Source: Pipra filicauda
Lineage: Eukaryota; Chordata; Aves; Passeriformes; Pipridae
DNA length: 64,000 nt
Direction of reading: 5' to 3'
Assembly (NCBI RefSeq): GCF_003945595.2
Contig: NW_024104443.1
Coordinates: 2,542,001-2,606,000 of the forward strand
Under the pieces are notes generated by a model. It was not told where the DNA came from. It made no database searches and was given only the letters and a program-made list of their open reading frames with translations. Below are positions 49,465 through 62,829 of the stretch, one piece after another. The stretch's first letter is position 1. Each line of letters begins with the position of its first letter. Both the position numbers and the translations under genes were made by a program.

Positions 49465-49858
49465 ATGATTGAAAACTCTGGGCCTGTTCAGCCTCAAGGA
49501 GACATGACTGAGAGGGAACCTTATCAATGTCTGTAAGTACCTGAGGAGAGGGTGTCGAAAGGATGGACCAGGCTCTTCTCGGTAGTGCCAGGCAACAGGA
49601 CAAGGGGCAATGGGCAGAACCTGATGCACAGGAAGTGCCACCTGAGTATGAGGAAGAACTTTACCATGCAGGTGATCGCATGCAGGAACAGATTGCCTAG
49701 AGAGGCTGTGGAATCGCTCTCAGTGAAGATATTCAAGAACTGTCTGGACAAAATCCTGTGTGATGTACTCTGGGATGACCCCGCTTAAGCAGGAGGTTGG
49801 ACCGGACTGTGGTCCCTTCCAATCTGACCCATTCTGTGATTGCATGATTCTGTGATGT
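49465..49858 (+). mobile_element. CR1 LINE 3' end
   Basis: It starts at GGGCCTGTTCAGCCTCAAGG (the LGLFSLE block of ORF2) and runs through a GAACAGATTGCCTAGAGAGG segment (NRLPRE block, 49687). GGTTGGACCGGACTGTGGTC and CCCTTCCAA follow, and it ends in TTCTGTGATTGCATGATTCTGTGATG, a typical CR1 8-bp terminal repeat. The frame 49552-49788 retains the [13 protein letters not shown] part of ORF2. The 5' side is truncated. Confidence 0.94.
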
Positions 49859-50820
49859 TGATGTGTGGAATTCTGAATATGCATTGACTTCTCTTAGCTC
49901 GTAGCTATTCAAGCTAATCAACCTAAAAAGAAATTTAAAAATGCAAAGAATTTCAAAACTACTAAGGGCTTTGCCATAGCTCTTGGCACAAGGTTGTCAA
50001 GACAAGAGTCAAGAAAGCAAAAGCAAATAGGAAGTTCTCAGTTTCAGCCACCAGCTTTGTCAAACTTTTAAGTTTCAAATTATGTATTCATCTTCCACAG
50101 CACTTAAAGTATAAAGGAGGTATTTTTATAAACTATTCACAGTCACTTCACTGTACAAGCCTGAGGAAGAGTGATGCTATTAAATATAGGAATCTTATTT
50201 TTTCTACTCTGTGTTGTACATAAAACAAAAAAGAGTCAATCATGCATATTTTATGGTTATTAGTGTGGTTAAAACACAGACTTTCATTAATAAAAGAAGG
50301 ATTTTCATTAAAATGGAAATGTTAGACAATTTCATTGTCAGTGCCACCAGAACTATAAAAGAGTCTTTTGGACCTTCATCTTTGGTTTTTTGTTTGTTTG
50401 TTTGTTTTTGTATGCTGTAATAGCTTGAATGGACTGGCAACAATGCAATTAAATTGAAGCTATAAACACTGATGCTATGGCATAATACAGTCTCTGTACT
50501 CTGTGCCTCTTGACCATGCAGAGATATCAATCACCAAATTTAGGTGTTAGAAACCCTAGAAATGTTAACCACCTTTTATCTAACTTTTCATTTTTCTTTT
50601 GTTATGAAATGTGTCAGAAAGAATCATATTAAAAACAGCAAAAGCCACACTGCTACACACAGAGCATGCCAGTCTCCACACCAGTGTCTGCATCATGAAT
50701 TTAGTTGTGAACATTGGCATAAGTTTCAAGAAGCCACTTCAAGAAAACGTTTCTCAAGAGACCAGGAGAGAAAGTTCACCAATACTAATCTTTGGTTCTT
50801 TCTTTTCTTTCTCAAATGAT
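49859..50820. other. AT-rich non-coding DNA, no gene seen
   Basis: Nothing was recognised except a GTTT repeat near 50389-50407. Confidence 0.55.
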
Positions 50821-50829
50821 CTCATTTGT

Positions 50830-51015
50830 AAGACTGTTCCTTCTTCAAAGGGGCTGTCCCTAGAACCTGAAAGGCAATTGCAGGAAAATGATGAACTTCT
50901 TCCCTACAAAGATGGTCAGATGCTGGAACAGGTGATCAGAGAGGCTGTGGACTCCAGCCTGGGGATTCATGCGGCTATGTCCCAGAAGCTGGAGAGATCT
51001 GAGATCCAGGGTATG
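50830..51015 (+). mobile_element. Older CR1-like 3' fragment
   Basis: A GATGAACTTCTTCCCTACAAAG segment, followed by CAGATGCTGGAACAGGTGATCAGAGAGGCTGTGGA, corresponds to the RLDIRKKFFT / HWNRLPREVVD region at the end of CR1 ORF2. The usual terminal repeat is not visible. Confidence 0.6.
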
Positions 51016-51020
51016 TTACT

Positions 51021-52117
51021 GGGGTGACTGAGCATGTGAGTCAGTTCTTGGGGGTCTAGACTTGTCCATATACATATTTCCCACTAACAGATATTTATCT
51101 GCCAGAGTGAACAGTCTGAGGACATTGATGTTTTTCTGAATTTTCAAGAGTGGTGTGTTTTCTCCCTATGATCTGTGTTGCCTCCTTGCATGATGTGGAC
51201 CACATACATCTATTTGGTGTGACTTCTGGGAATACATGTACAGCATTGCTACTGATTGGGACTAGAGGCATGGAGCAGCAGCGCACTACCACATTCAGCA
51301 ACCTCTAACACAGAGTATCCTTCCAGGACAGTTTTTCTTGGATTCTGAGTTCTGAAAGAATCTGAAGGAAAGCTAGATATCTGAAGGGAATATCAAGAAA
51401 AGGAATGGAGATGGAGGTTAAAAATGGCAACTCCCCCTTCTAGGATGGACAACGACCTCCTAAGAATTTCATACAATTATAATGATGTCTAGATTTTAGG
51501 CACAAAATGTTGAAATCCAAGGAACAACAAACTAGCCTGTATGACCTTTAAGATCAAACCCAATACAAGAGGTTACATACATCTTTTTACTTCAGTTCTT
51601 TAGGAGAGCAACAATTAAACTTTGCCTGTGTGCATGCCTTTTCATTCCCTGTCCCAAAGCAACAGCAAAAGTTAGCCTTGTTAACAACTAGTACCTGACT
51701 TTGTTTACCTAGAAATTTAAAAAACAGCATTTAGTTCAAAATTATCTTAGAGGTTCAAACTGTAAGGCCACATGCTATGGAAAAGTCCATATTCTACATA
51801 CAAAATAACAAAGATCTGAGTGTAGTATATAGATTAGGTATGGAAACTTGGAGTTTGCAGTTTATGTTGTTCATTAAATAACATTTCTGAATAGTTTTTC
51901 TGTAACTTCATGACTCACATTGCATTAAATATTTCTAGAAGAAAAAATAAAAAAAGACACAAGGGTCTCTTTAGACGTCTATCATATTTAAGGAAATTTT
52001 TGCTAATAGTCTCATTGTCATTAAGCACTTCAGTAAGTTTGAATGGCTCCATATTCATTAAAAAATAAATACATTTCTCTGATTCATCAGCAGCAAACTA
52101 TCAGACTATCTTCTAGT
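51021..52117. other. AT-rich non-coding DNA, no gene seen
   Basis: Nothing was recognised. Confidence 0.55.
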
Positions 52118-52876
52118 CCAAGTGAGGAAGGGAAGGTTTTGGAGACTTGGGGAGCTGGTCGCCCTGATGGAGGACAGCTTTGGGACGGAGACTGGGGTCT
52201 GTGTGTGTGCATTTGGAGAGGGGACCTGGAGGCCGGGCTTTCTGGCTTCCCGCCCTGGTCAGCTCTGACTACTGGCCTCAACTTGCCTGTGAGCTGTCTC
52301 TTGTCTCCAGCCCGGATCTGCTGTGTTTTCATCGGAGAGTTGCGTGCCCACGGGGAAAGAAGGGAGGCACCGTCATCTGAGACAACAGTGAGTCCCGTGG
52401 GGGTGAACTGCTTCCCTTCCCCTTTCCTTCCACTGGGGGAAGGGTCCCCATTCTCTTTTCGGCTCCTCCCGTGACCCGAGACACCCCCCAGACCCCCCTC
52501 CCGCGCGGTGACCGCCAGAGCCCGACAGCGCCCCCTGCAGGGCAACACCAGCACTGCAGGCTCTGCACCTCCAGCGATCCAACAGCGCCCCCTGCCGGCC
52601 GGGATTGGAACTGCGCTGAAGGACAGAGAAGTGTTCAGACTTTTTCTTTTGTTTGGTTTTTTTCTAGGACTACTGTCTTGGGTTTTTGTGTTCTGTTACT
52701 GTTTTTGCCAGCACACATATATCTGTTAATAAAAGGTTGTTATCTCTTCTGTTTTTCCACACTTCCTTGATTAAAGCCCCTTAATTTTGAATTTACAATT
52801 GCTGAGAGAGAGAAGTTTGGTCTATCTCCTAACTCATCCTCTTTAGCAAACATTCCAGTCTCTTCAGACTGAGACA
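52118..52876 (+). mobile_element. LTR (ERVL-like), copy B, 5'-shortened
   Basis: It is colinear with copy A in inverted orientation. GGGCTTTCTGGCTTCCCGCC (52236) is followed by the two CTCF-like motifs, AATAAA at 52729, and the terminal CAGTCTCTTCAGACTGAGACA (52856-52876). The first 130 or so bases of the family, including TGTTATAGG, are missing or not recognisable. No target duplication was therefore found. Open frames inside both strands mirror those in copy A and are not genes. Confidence 0.85.
52526..52598 (-). promoter_or_regulatory. Twin CTCF-like motifs in LTR copy B
   Basis: On the minus strand, CCTGCAGGGGGCGCTG (52526-52541) and CCGGCAGGGGGCGCTG (52583-52598) repeat exactly the pair seen in copy A, with starts 57 bp apart. 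Preservation of both motifs in two separated copies indicates that they belong to the LTR family. CTCF binding is an inference from the motif. Confidence 0.55.
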
Positions 52877-52889
52877 GCTATATATGAGA

Positions 52890-52985
52890 TATTCTCAACC
52901 AGGCTAGGACTGTTCTGTTTGGAAAAGAGATATTTCAGGTACAAAATGATGGAAGTGTATAAATAAGAAATAGTAGTATGAGATA
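52890..52985 (+). mobile_element. Possible decayed CR1 scrap
   Basis: AGGACTGTTCTGTTTGGAAA and GAGATATTTCAGGTACAAAATGATGGAAGTGTATAA resemble the [10 protein letters not shown]...DLI..FQY region of CR1 ORF2 but are short and diverged. Confidence 0.4.
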
Positions 52986-55900
52986 AAAAAAATCAGTTTC
53001 CTCTACTACGAGTTCCAGGGAACTTCAAGCAAAATAATTAAGGGTCAGATTCAAAGAAAATTAACAGATATAGAGTACAGAAAAACATAAGAGTGCTGTG
53101 GGTGCAAAAAAGTTTCTATGGGTTCAAAGGGACACTGAATATTTACTTTGGGTTATTAAGTAGATTGCCCGCAAAGTTGGAAATGGTCAGAGGCTGAAGA
53201 CTACTCGGATGAAGTATTAGATGTTTGCTTTCTCACTTATCCACTTATGAGTAGTTTTCCATTGATCCTGCTGGAAAATGATTCTGAGGGAGTGAAGTTG
53301 GTCCAAATTAGTACACCCACTCTTACATTTTCCCTTAGAGGGCCAGACTGTCATCCAAAGCCAAGCCTTGAGCAATTATGCCTAAACATCCCCACTCCCT
53401 TTCTGATGTCCAATTTTTGGTAGCCCATTTAGAAATGTCATATGTAGTCTTCTGGGCACTTATATGGGTCACTTGTCATGACCCATTGCATTTTGGCATG
53501 AAAATATGATCACTGTCCTTAACGTCAACTGGTACACCAAAGATAAAACAAGCCAAGATATTTTTGAAAATCTTATACAAAGATTTCCCTCAACATATAT
53601 TCAGATGGTCAGCATGTGTTAAAATGTAGGTTACTTTGGCTACCCAGATAATAGTACTCAGTAATATTAAAATTAACTCATATACATATACTAACCACAG
53701 CTCCCTGCTTCCTAACTTGAATCTCTAAAAAGGCTACATCTATCTTTTCTGTTTAGCCTGGATATTATTCTCCTCGACTCACATGCAGCATCAGTAATTG
53801 TGACTGTGTAGCCATGCAGGAGGTCAGATCAGTGTAATAACCTTCAGGGAAAAGAAAGTTTTCCTCTTCTGGCTCAGTCCATTCTCAGGCAACTGAGTGA
53901 ACTCTCCAGACACAGTGTGTCCACATTTCACTGAAGCCGATGCAAGGTAAGGGAGAAGGCCGTCTCTGTTCCTGACAGAATGGTCTTAAAGCAGAAGGTC
54001 CTTCTGACTGTTCCTGTGGACATACAGTTGGTATATTTTAATGTAGACATCCCCTCACTAACAAGAAATTAATTTATTTCTCCAAATTGAATCTAACAGA
54101 GCATAAAAATCCTTGTCAATGAGGTTTAATCAATATTTTATTCCCTGGAGGCTGGGAAAAGGTAAAGAAAATGGTAAGAACACTCCTGTACCCATCTGGG
54201 GGGGGAGCAGCATTCAATCAGCTTACCAAAATAAGTTGCATCTTGCGTCCTGCTTCTCCAAAATAACAAAATAGCCCAAAATTTGAGATGAAACCTATGT
54301 CTTGCTATTAGAAAGACTTACCAGGAAAAAGAGACAGGAGTTTCTATATATGCTAAATGGCAGAGAGATAATTTTGTTTGAAGATCTATAGATGGGGGGG
54401 GAAAAATCAAAGATAGAGGCATTTTAGAGTCTTGTAAATTGAAAAATTTAGAGGAAAATGTTTTAATTATCACTTCAGCATTTTTATGGCATCTTTTCCC
54501 AGCACCCTGGCACTTATCTCCACTAATTTATTCAAATCATCTATGCTCCAACAACAACACAAAATCTGATCAGGCATGGAAAGCCCAATATCATAGACAA
54601 GATTCTAAAGTTAAAACATGGTTGGACGCAAAATAAATAAAGACTAAAACAGATTGAACCTAAAGTTAAGTCATTACACTACTATAATTAAAAATGTGAG
54701 CATTTTTTTATTCATGTTTTGCATGGATAATTCAGAAAAATCTCACCACAATATGGAAGTATTCAGTGTGTAGAATTTGGAAATGCTCCTTTTTGGTCTG
54801 TAAAAGTCTGATAACAGATGTTGTTTTAGAAGGATTGAGAGACAAAAAACAAAATACTGAAACAAAATACTCCTACGAGAGACCCTGCAATGTGTGATTT
54901 TGTTACAAAAACAATATGTTTTCTTAAATATCAGACAAATCTAGTGTTTCAATAGGCAGCACTGATTTCAGATTAGAAAAAGAAATATAATAAAATAAAA
55001 TATTCATCTGAAAGAAACTACCTGGCTAGAAAATTAAATAACTGGCTAAATGTATGGTTCTTTTTAACTCAATCACAGTATGTGATACATAACTAGTATC
55101 AGATCCATCCTCCAGAGATGGGGTCTGCAGCGTAGGCCTAGTGTCCCTTTATAATTAATTTATTTATTTAGGTAGCAACTTACTCACCAAGGCAGCTCTG
55201 AGCAAGCTGAATCATGTAGAGTTTTGTAAACGTGGCACAGATTTACTGTATAAGACATACACATTCTTAGAGCTCTAGATTATCACATTGGGGCTTCACT
55301 GCAGAGCTTGCTCTCAAGGCAACTGTGGCAGCAGTGCATGGATTCTTCCTAGTCTGGGTTTCTTCTAGGCTAAGAAATGCCTTCTAATTGCTGGTACTTT
55401 ACAGTTTTAGATATTTGCCTTTTCTTGCTTCTTTTTTTATTCCGTTTGCTGTTATGCATAATAATTTCCCCTTTCATCTCACACATTAATTTGCTTACCA
55501 TTTGCCTCTGATTCAGGACAGAATGTAAAATTTTATTGATTTCTGGAAATTAACAAACTATTTTAGTTTCCTGAGTATCATGAGTTGGAAATATGACATC
55601 AGATTTCAAGTATTTGTATACAGCATGATCTCCTCCCATTCTCCATGTTACTTTCCATTTAAGTAACATATTTATAATTTCATCCAAACTCTGTGGTTAA
55701 ACTCTACTAGTTTCAGCCACAAAGGAAAATCACAGGATATGGTTTTAATAGATATGTGTTTTAATAGTTATGTGTTTTAGTAGATATGTGTAGTTTTTAA
55801 TTAGAACACTCAGGCTATAATGTAACAGCTGACTCTTGTTAAACATGTTTATCTAATTTAAACTGTATAGTTATATATCAGAAATAAAACTTTAAGTCTT

Positions 55901-58330
55901 GATATACACCAAGCAGAAAGCTGCCTTCCTCTTCTGAGAAATATCAGTGGCTAAAACTCAGTGGATAATAAGCCCCAGGACTGTAGCAACATAGAAAGTA
56001 GAAGTTGTGGGAAATAAGTACGTAAATCTGTTGCCATGACAACAAAATCCTAATTCCATTTTCAAGAGGAAGCCAGTTCTTCGATGAAAAACAAACTGCC
56101 TAAACAACATCAAGAATTGTGTTAACTGCTAGTGGGCTAACTGGCTCACATAAATGTACAAAAATCACCACGGTCTTTATGCTGCCTGCTTTAAAACGAG
56201 ACACTTACCTACCATAAAAATACTGGAAGCATCTCTGAAAAAAAAAAATCACCCCCCCAAAAAAAATCAACAATAAAACAAAACAAAAAAATACTACAAC
56301 AAAAAACCCCCAATACTTTATACTTCCATGTGGCAAAGGAACGCCAACTCAAAAGTCAACAGCTTCACTGGTTCAAAAGAATCTAACACACTGCAAACAT
56401 TGCAGAACATATTTTCTTTCAGTTTATGAAACCTATGAAACCTATGACGGTTACATAAGTCCATTTACATAAATATTAAAAAAGACACACATTTTCTTGG
56501 ACTTTACAGTACTACTTGAAATTCAGATGATCTTACATACAACTACTGTCAGATTCTTTACTAGAAGCACTTCTCATGATGCCAACTAGGCTAATATTCA
56601 AAATGTTCCCTTTGCAATGAACTGTAGCTCAGCGGTAAACAGCAACATTTGTCCCTAGAAGTGTATCACATATTTCCTCCCCTTCAGAAAACTAGTGATA
56701 AAAATAAAAGCCTGACTCTTGGGATATGCCAGCTGAAAAACCAAATATTTGATCAAGGTCTGCAATGAAATGGCTGCAACAGTAACTAGACCATCAGTTG
56801 CAACATAAAAAAGCCAAGAGAACCAGTAAAAATATATTATCAGTACCTTCAGATACACATAGCTAGCCTAATAAAGGTAGATGTCTTAAAACTGAAGACT
56901 TAAGAATTCAAATGAAGACAGCAATTAAGTTTAGGCAAAAAGCAACTCAAAAAAAAAAAAATCTTTAGCTCAATAGCATATTAAATACATATCTTCACCT
57001 TTTCCCCATAAATTTTATGAAAAAAGCAGTCTTTGCAATATTCTGGAAAGCTCATTAAATCTAATTGATATTGGACTGAGAGTAAACTCCAGGGACTGCA
57101 CAGAGAACATCCTTCCGTAAGCACCTCCACAAGCTATCATTGTGCAACGTATCATAGAGGAAAAAATAGCTCTGGACACATAAAAAGTACCATTGAGCAA
57201 ACACACAAAGTAACCTTGGGCAGCTGACACACAAGTGACACAAAAACCTGTGTTGCTTTCATTCTACCTCTTCTTCACATGGAGAGAAACAACTTTTCTT
57301 CCCCCCATGTTTCTTTAACTCCAATTTAAGTGTTATTCTTTAAACAGACTAGGTTCTAGATTATAAATGCATCTATAAGGAATGTTCATAAGTGTTCATA
57401 AGTATTTCTGTAATCTATTAAATTACATGCTGACTACTCATGAATGCATTTGAAGTTCTCTTCAAATAATAGCTAAAGAGAAGCCTCCAGTTCAGATAAG
57501 GAACGGCAAATCTTTCTGTAGCAGAAGCACCTGAATATTGTGACCAAAGTTCTGGTGATGTTTTCACCTCTTCATCTTAGCTGGCCACAGATTCATTCAA
57601 CTACCTACCTTGCGTTCTCTTTATCAGCTACTAACACTGAGATTCAAGACAGTCAGACTAAGTGGGTCTTGAAAAATATTTGATTTGGTATGAATCTGTC
57701 AAAACTCGATTCCATCATTTGCACAGTTTCCCTCCACTGCTTCCTAGCAATAATTATTTTTAAGTCTGGATTTTTCTCCAAGTTTTCAGTGTTAACCCAA
57801 TGTGAAAGAATAGAATTGGTATGCCATTCTCAATTATTTTTCAGTATTCATCATATAAAGCCTTTATCTTTATTGACAGGAAAAAAACATGTATCTTTAA
57901 CTAAGGTAATAAAGGGTGAAGTAACAATTTTCTGAAAAGAAATAGAAAAGAGACTTGCTCTTAGAAGGAGCTAAAGCTTTTTTCTGGTTAACACTCTCTC
58001 TTCACAAGCAGCAGCACATTATTTTAAGTTGCACAGGGGCTTAATCTACCTTGATAAAAATAGCACATTATTGTTTAGTGACTGTAACCAACTGAACATG
58101 CAGATCTTTTTTAGCTGTCAATCTTCATCTAAATCAGTATTTTTTTCCCCAGTGCCTGGCCTATTACAAACAACATTCACTTCTGAACTATAAAATACAT
58201 AAAAGAAAGGGAAAAAATGGAAAAATTCACTTGATGCTATCTTCCCTCCATCCATTTCATGTCTCATGGAAATTACAGCTAGTAAAGTATGTCACGGAAT
58301 GACAGAGAAATGTACATGCTTTGAGATTTT
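52986..58330. other. AT-rich non-coding DNA, no gene seen
   Basis: About 5.3 kb have no recognised gene or repeat family. A short tandem repeat lies at 55740-55797 and an A-rich low-complexity patch at about 56240-56315. Confidence 0.55.
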
Positions 58331-58332
58331 GG

Positions 58333-60110
58333 AATTCATAGAATCATAAAATAGCCTGCATTGGGAGGAACCTTAAAGATCATCTAGTTCCAACTCCCCT
58401 GACAGGTGGCAGGGACACCTTCCACTACATGAGGTTGCTCAGGGCCCCATCCCACCAGGCCTTTAACACTTCCGTGGATGGGGCATCCACAGCTGCTCTG
58501 GGTAACCTGTGCCAGTGCCTCACCACCCTCACAGTAAAGATTTTTTTTCAAATATCTGTTCTAAACCTATTCTCTTTCAGTTTTAAGCCATTCCCCCTTG
58601 TATTGTCACTTGTAATAATAACCTCTCTCCATCTCTCTTGTATGCTCCCTTCAGATACTGAAAGGCTGAAATCAGGTCACCCCAAAGCCTTCTCTTTTCT
58701 AGACTGAACAAACCCAATTCTCTAAGCCTTTCTTCATAGGAGAGGTGCTCCATCCCTCTAATCACAGTGACCCTCCTCAGGACGTGCTCCAACAGGTCCA
58801 TGTCCTTTCTGTGCTGGGGCCCCAGAGCCGGATGCAGCTCTTCACTGCAAATGGGGTCTTACCAGAGCAGAGCAGAGGGGCAAAATCACCTCCCTCACCT
58901 CCTGCCCACCTCCCTCATCCCACTTTGGATGCAGCCCAGGACACACGTGGCTTTCTGGGCTGCAAGTGCACATTGATGGCTCATGTCCAGCCTCTCACCC
59001 ACCAGCTCCCCCAAGTCCTTCTCATCAGGGCTGCTCTTGATCTGTTCATCCCCCAGCCTGCGTTGATACTGGGGTTTGCCCTGAACCGGGTGCAGCACCT
59101 GGCACTTCATCTTGTTAAACCAAATGAGATTTCCATGGCCCCAGTTCTTGAGCTTGTCCAGGTCCCCCTGGATGGCATCCTGTCCTTCAGCTGCACCATT
59201 CAGCTGGTGTAACCTACAAATTTGCTGAGGGTGCACTTGATCCCTTCATCTATATCATTAATGAGGATATTAAATAATGTTGGTCCCAGTATGGACCCTG
59301 AAGGACACCACTTGTCACTGGTGTCCATCGGGACTCTGAGCCATTCACCACTACCCTCCGGATGTGATCGTCCAGCCACTTTCTTATTCAGCTAACAGTC
59401 CACTCATCAAATCCTTCTCACCCCAATTTAAAGAGAAGGATGTTGTCGGGAACTGTGTCAAAGGCTTTAGAGAAATCCAGATAAATGACATTTGTAACCC
59501 TTCACTTGTCCATTGGTGTAGTCCCTCCATCATAGAAGGCCACTAGGTTGGTCCAGCAGGACTTGCCCTTGGTGAAGCTGTGCTGGCTGTCTCTAATCAC
59601 CTCCATGTTCTCCATGTGCCTTAGCAGAGCTTATAGGAGGATCTTCCATGATCTTCCCGGGCACAGAGGTCAGGCTGACAGGTCAGTAGTTCCCAGGGTC
59701 CTCCTTTCTACGCTTTTTAGAGATGGGTACAATGTTTCCTTTTTTTCCAGTCACCTGGGACTTCACCTGACTGCCATACCTTTTCCATATCAGGAGTGTC
59801 TTAGCACCTCTATCAGCCAATTCCTTCAGGAGTCTGGGATGAATCTCATAAGGTCCCACAGGCTTATTTACATTCAGGTTCCTAAGGTGGTCTCATGCTC
59901 CATGCATTTCAGGAGTCTCCTGGCCGAAGTCCCCCAGTAGAACCAGAGTATACAAACATGAGGCCTCTGGCAGCTGGAGCATAAAAGGCTTCATCAATAG
60001 GCTCCCCTTCACTGGGCAGCCTGCGTAGACACCAACCATGAGGCTGCCTTTGTTGCCTCAGTCTCTGATTCTTACCCAGAGACTTTTGACCTGCCTTTGG
60101 CTAATTGTGG
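58333..60110 (-). pseudogene. CR1 LINE, EN and RT remnants to intact 3' end
   Basis: This is the largest CR1 in the window. From the 5' side on the minus strand, 60110-59900 carries part of the endonuclease domain (a VKSLWVRIRD-like block, then NKGSLMVGVYAG, then LVLLGDF). The sequence then jumps, near 59890, into the region before the reverse transcriptase (NKPVGPYEIHPRLLKELAD-like). SLTSVPGKIME-like and YLDFSKAFDTVP-like blocks follow near 59690-59450. The frame at 59236-58895 carries the downstream blocks ending [19 protein letters not shown], and the frame at 58801-58583 carries [24 protein letters not shown]. The 3' end with TTCTATGATTC-type repeats is at 58333. Stops and frame changes make it inactive. 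Confidence 0.93.
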
Positions 60111-62705
60111 TGTGTTGCAGGAACTACACAGGAGCAAGCCAGAAATACTACCAAAACCTAAAATTTTTCAGCACCAAATAAAAGCTGGTTGTTTTTGAGG
60201 TTTTCTTAATTCTGCATTACAAACAAAGCAAATATAATAAAGCTCATGTTAGCCAAAGATGTACAGGGTCCTGAGTGGGCAGAGACAGCTGGTAGCAAGA
60301 GTGACTCAATGATCAGCAGCAGAGAAGGCAGCTGGAATGATCCATCAATCCAAAAACATTCGTAGAAGCAGATATGACATTCTGTTATCAGCAGAGCAGC
60401 ACAACTTCAAAAGCTTGACATGGAAAACAATAAATTTTTGTCTCATTTATTTCAGTTTGAGACAAAATAAATTCCCAGCCATGGTCCAAAACTACCAAAA
60501 AAACAGAGGTGTGCGAATCCACACTGGAACACCAGCAACACAGTTAAGAACATAGCAAATCAGCAACACAAAATTCAGTGGAAAAAGCTCCTGGCTGACC
60601 AGAGAAGAATTCCAGGTTTCTGCACAGAATGATTGGAGCACAGCTCAGGCAGTCAAACAAGAAGTGAATCTCATCAATGCAGAGATCATATAGGTTATAA
60701 AACCATATATATTTGCATTTAGATAAGACCAGGGAGTCTTCCTTGCACTTATTTAGCTCCATATTTAGCTTATTGAAACAACATCTTGCATACCAGTAAT
60801 CAATTTATAATCCAATAGGAACCAGGTACCTATTTTAATGCATTTCTTTGGGCACAGAGTACAATTAATTTAAAATTGCCATTTCAATGATTTAACATGC
60901 AATTTCCAAACTGAGCCACTTGGAAGGCTCATGAGACATCTCATTCATAAATTTATTAACTTTTAAAGCTTAAGAGTAAATGTCAACATACTACTACTAG
61001 CCTACAGGCTATTCAAGTCAATATAAATTCCACTTCAAATATCAGCTTTACCATACTGTATAAAAATTGCTTACTAATGAAATGTATAGCAAGGTATAAA
61101 TCAATTGTAAAGGTATAAAATGTTTGCATTTTTTTATTTTTAAGAAAGTAAAAATTAAAATTACACAATTGATTTGCATAGGTTATAATACCTGCTTCCA
61201 AAGAGATTAGTGGTCTTCAGAAATATGAGCTACACATGAAAATTGTAAATTATATTTCTTGTGATGCTATTAAATTTGCTTAATAAAATCAGATCAACAG
61301 TACTACAGTTATAAAAATTATATTTACGGACTCACAGGGCACAATGGGAATAGATTTGAAAGTAGTTGCCTGAAGCTTTGAGCTTTATTAGTGAACTCAA
61401 ATGCCACCTACTGACCAAACTGACAAGAATATTTCATTTTGGTTGTATGAAGGGCATCATCATCCTATTGTATCACACAGAGATCCCAGAAGAAAATTCA
61501 CAAATTCTTCAGACAATAATCCCTAAAGTGAAAAATACTAGATTCTACTTCCAGTCAACCAAGCTCCACATTTAACACAGCCACTCTCAGAAAGGCAACA
61601 GGGGTGTGAAGGAAAGTATAACACTTTTGAAGATAAAATAACTAATTGCACTGAGCTCTCATTTCTAAATACCACAAAAAGAAGCAACTGTGGAAAGTCT
61701 AGAAATGACAGCACTGTAGAGGTGTTCTCACAAGTTTCTCCACTCAGATGACAGATGCACCTTATGTCACTTCTACCGACCAGTTTTCATAAATGTCTTT
61801 TCACAGGCTCTGTTAGTACTTTACAGATGGGAATTTTGCTGCAGGGCCTTAAAACATAATTCCAGCTCTTTATGCCAGGCCTTACTCTCCTGTGTGACAC
61901 AAAACACAAATGCCTGCCTGCACTTCCACCATCCCAGTTCAGTCCAGCAGTGCTGGTAAAACCTGCCAATGCTGCCATCCAATGGAAGCAATCTGACACA
62001 TCCTGGAAGCACTCAGTGGCTGAACAGTCCTGAGGATCAGCTGTCTGTAGAGTCAAGGGGTCTCTCGTTTCTATGGACACAGACGTGTTCATGACATGTG
62101 GCACTCAGAATTGCAAAGGATCCTAAAGAGTTCAATTAAGAGGTCCCACATAGTTTTAACATGCCTTTCCCATCTATCTCCCTTTGATTTCTCAGCCTTA
62201 ACCTAACCTCCTAGAAAACAAACCAAACCCCTCACACATAAAAAGCAAATTATCTCATGGTCTAGTTAAAGGTGAACAAATCAAATTCACTTGTCAGGAA
62301 AGGGAAATTACTTTCACTAATCATACATGAAGAAAAATCCTTACTCTCCTACTAGTTGGAAGATTTAAGTTATGCTAACTTTAATTAAACACATTTTACT
62401 TTGTTATAAAAGATCTAAAAATGTTAGCAATTCTGAAAAAGTACATTATATTATTTTTTGGAATCCAGAATTTAAAAAAAAAAATGCCACCCAGACTTTG
62501 AAAGGTTAGCAACAGGCTTGGAGAGGCCTGTGCTGGTATTTTAGGTTCATTTCTGACCTGACTAGCTGCTGATATTCACTTCAGCTACAAAGACCATGAC
62601 TGCTTTAAACAGCAGTGAGCAGGAGATGGTTTGCCTATACTTACAAATAAGGAGGAGGCATGTTAGTAACAAAGGAACATCCATGACATTGCCATCTCAA
62701 AAATC
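60111..62705. other. AT-rich non-coding DNA, no gene seen
   Basis: No exon or repeat was recognised. Confidence 0.55.
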
Positions 62706-62719
62706 ACTGTTTCTCCTTT

Positions 62720-62829
62720 CATCATGGCTGGGCTTCGTGAACCAAGATTTGGGAAGGACTCTACCCACGTCTGTTGCAAGTGCACTGGTGGCTGAAAAGG
62801 CCAATACGAGACAGGCATGTCCGGTTGCA
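62720..62829 (-). mobile_element. 110-bp 3' stub of the non-CR1 (RTE-like) LINE
   Basis: On the minus strand the stub encodes the C-terminal zinc-finger-like tail (TCNRTCLSRIGLFSHQCTC, then a TAG stop). After the stop come about 38 bases of 3' UTR with CCTTCCCAAATCTTGGTTCA and a GCCATGATG end. A perfect 12-bp target duplication, TGTTTCTCCTTT, flanks the stub at 62708-62719 and 62830-62841. It is therefore a complete, heavily 5'-truncated insertion and defines the exact 3' end of this LINE. The tail has no stop in the finger, unlike the copy at 36.3 kb. Confidence 0.93.

Noticed and set aside
58745..59212. A 155-codon plus-strand frame
   Set aside because: It is antisense to CR1 ORF2 remnants on the minus strand, which explain the open frame.
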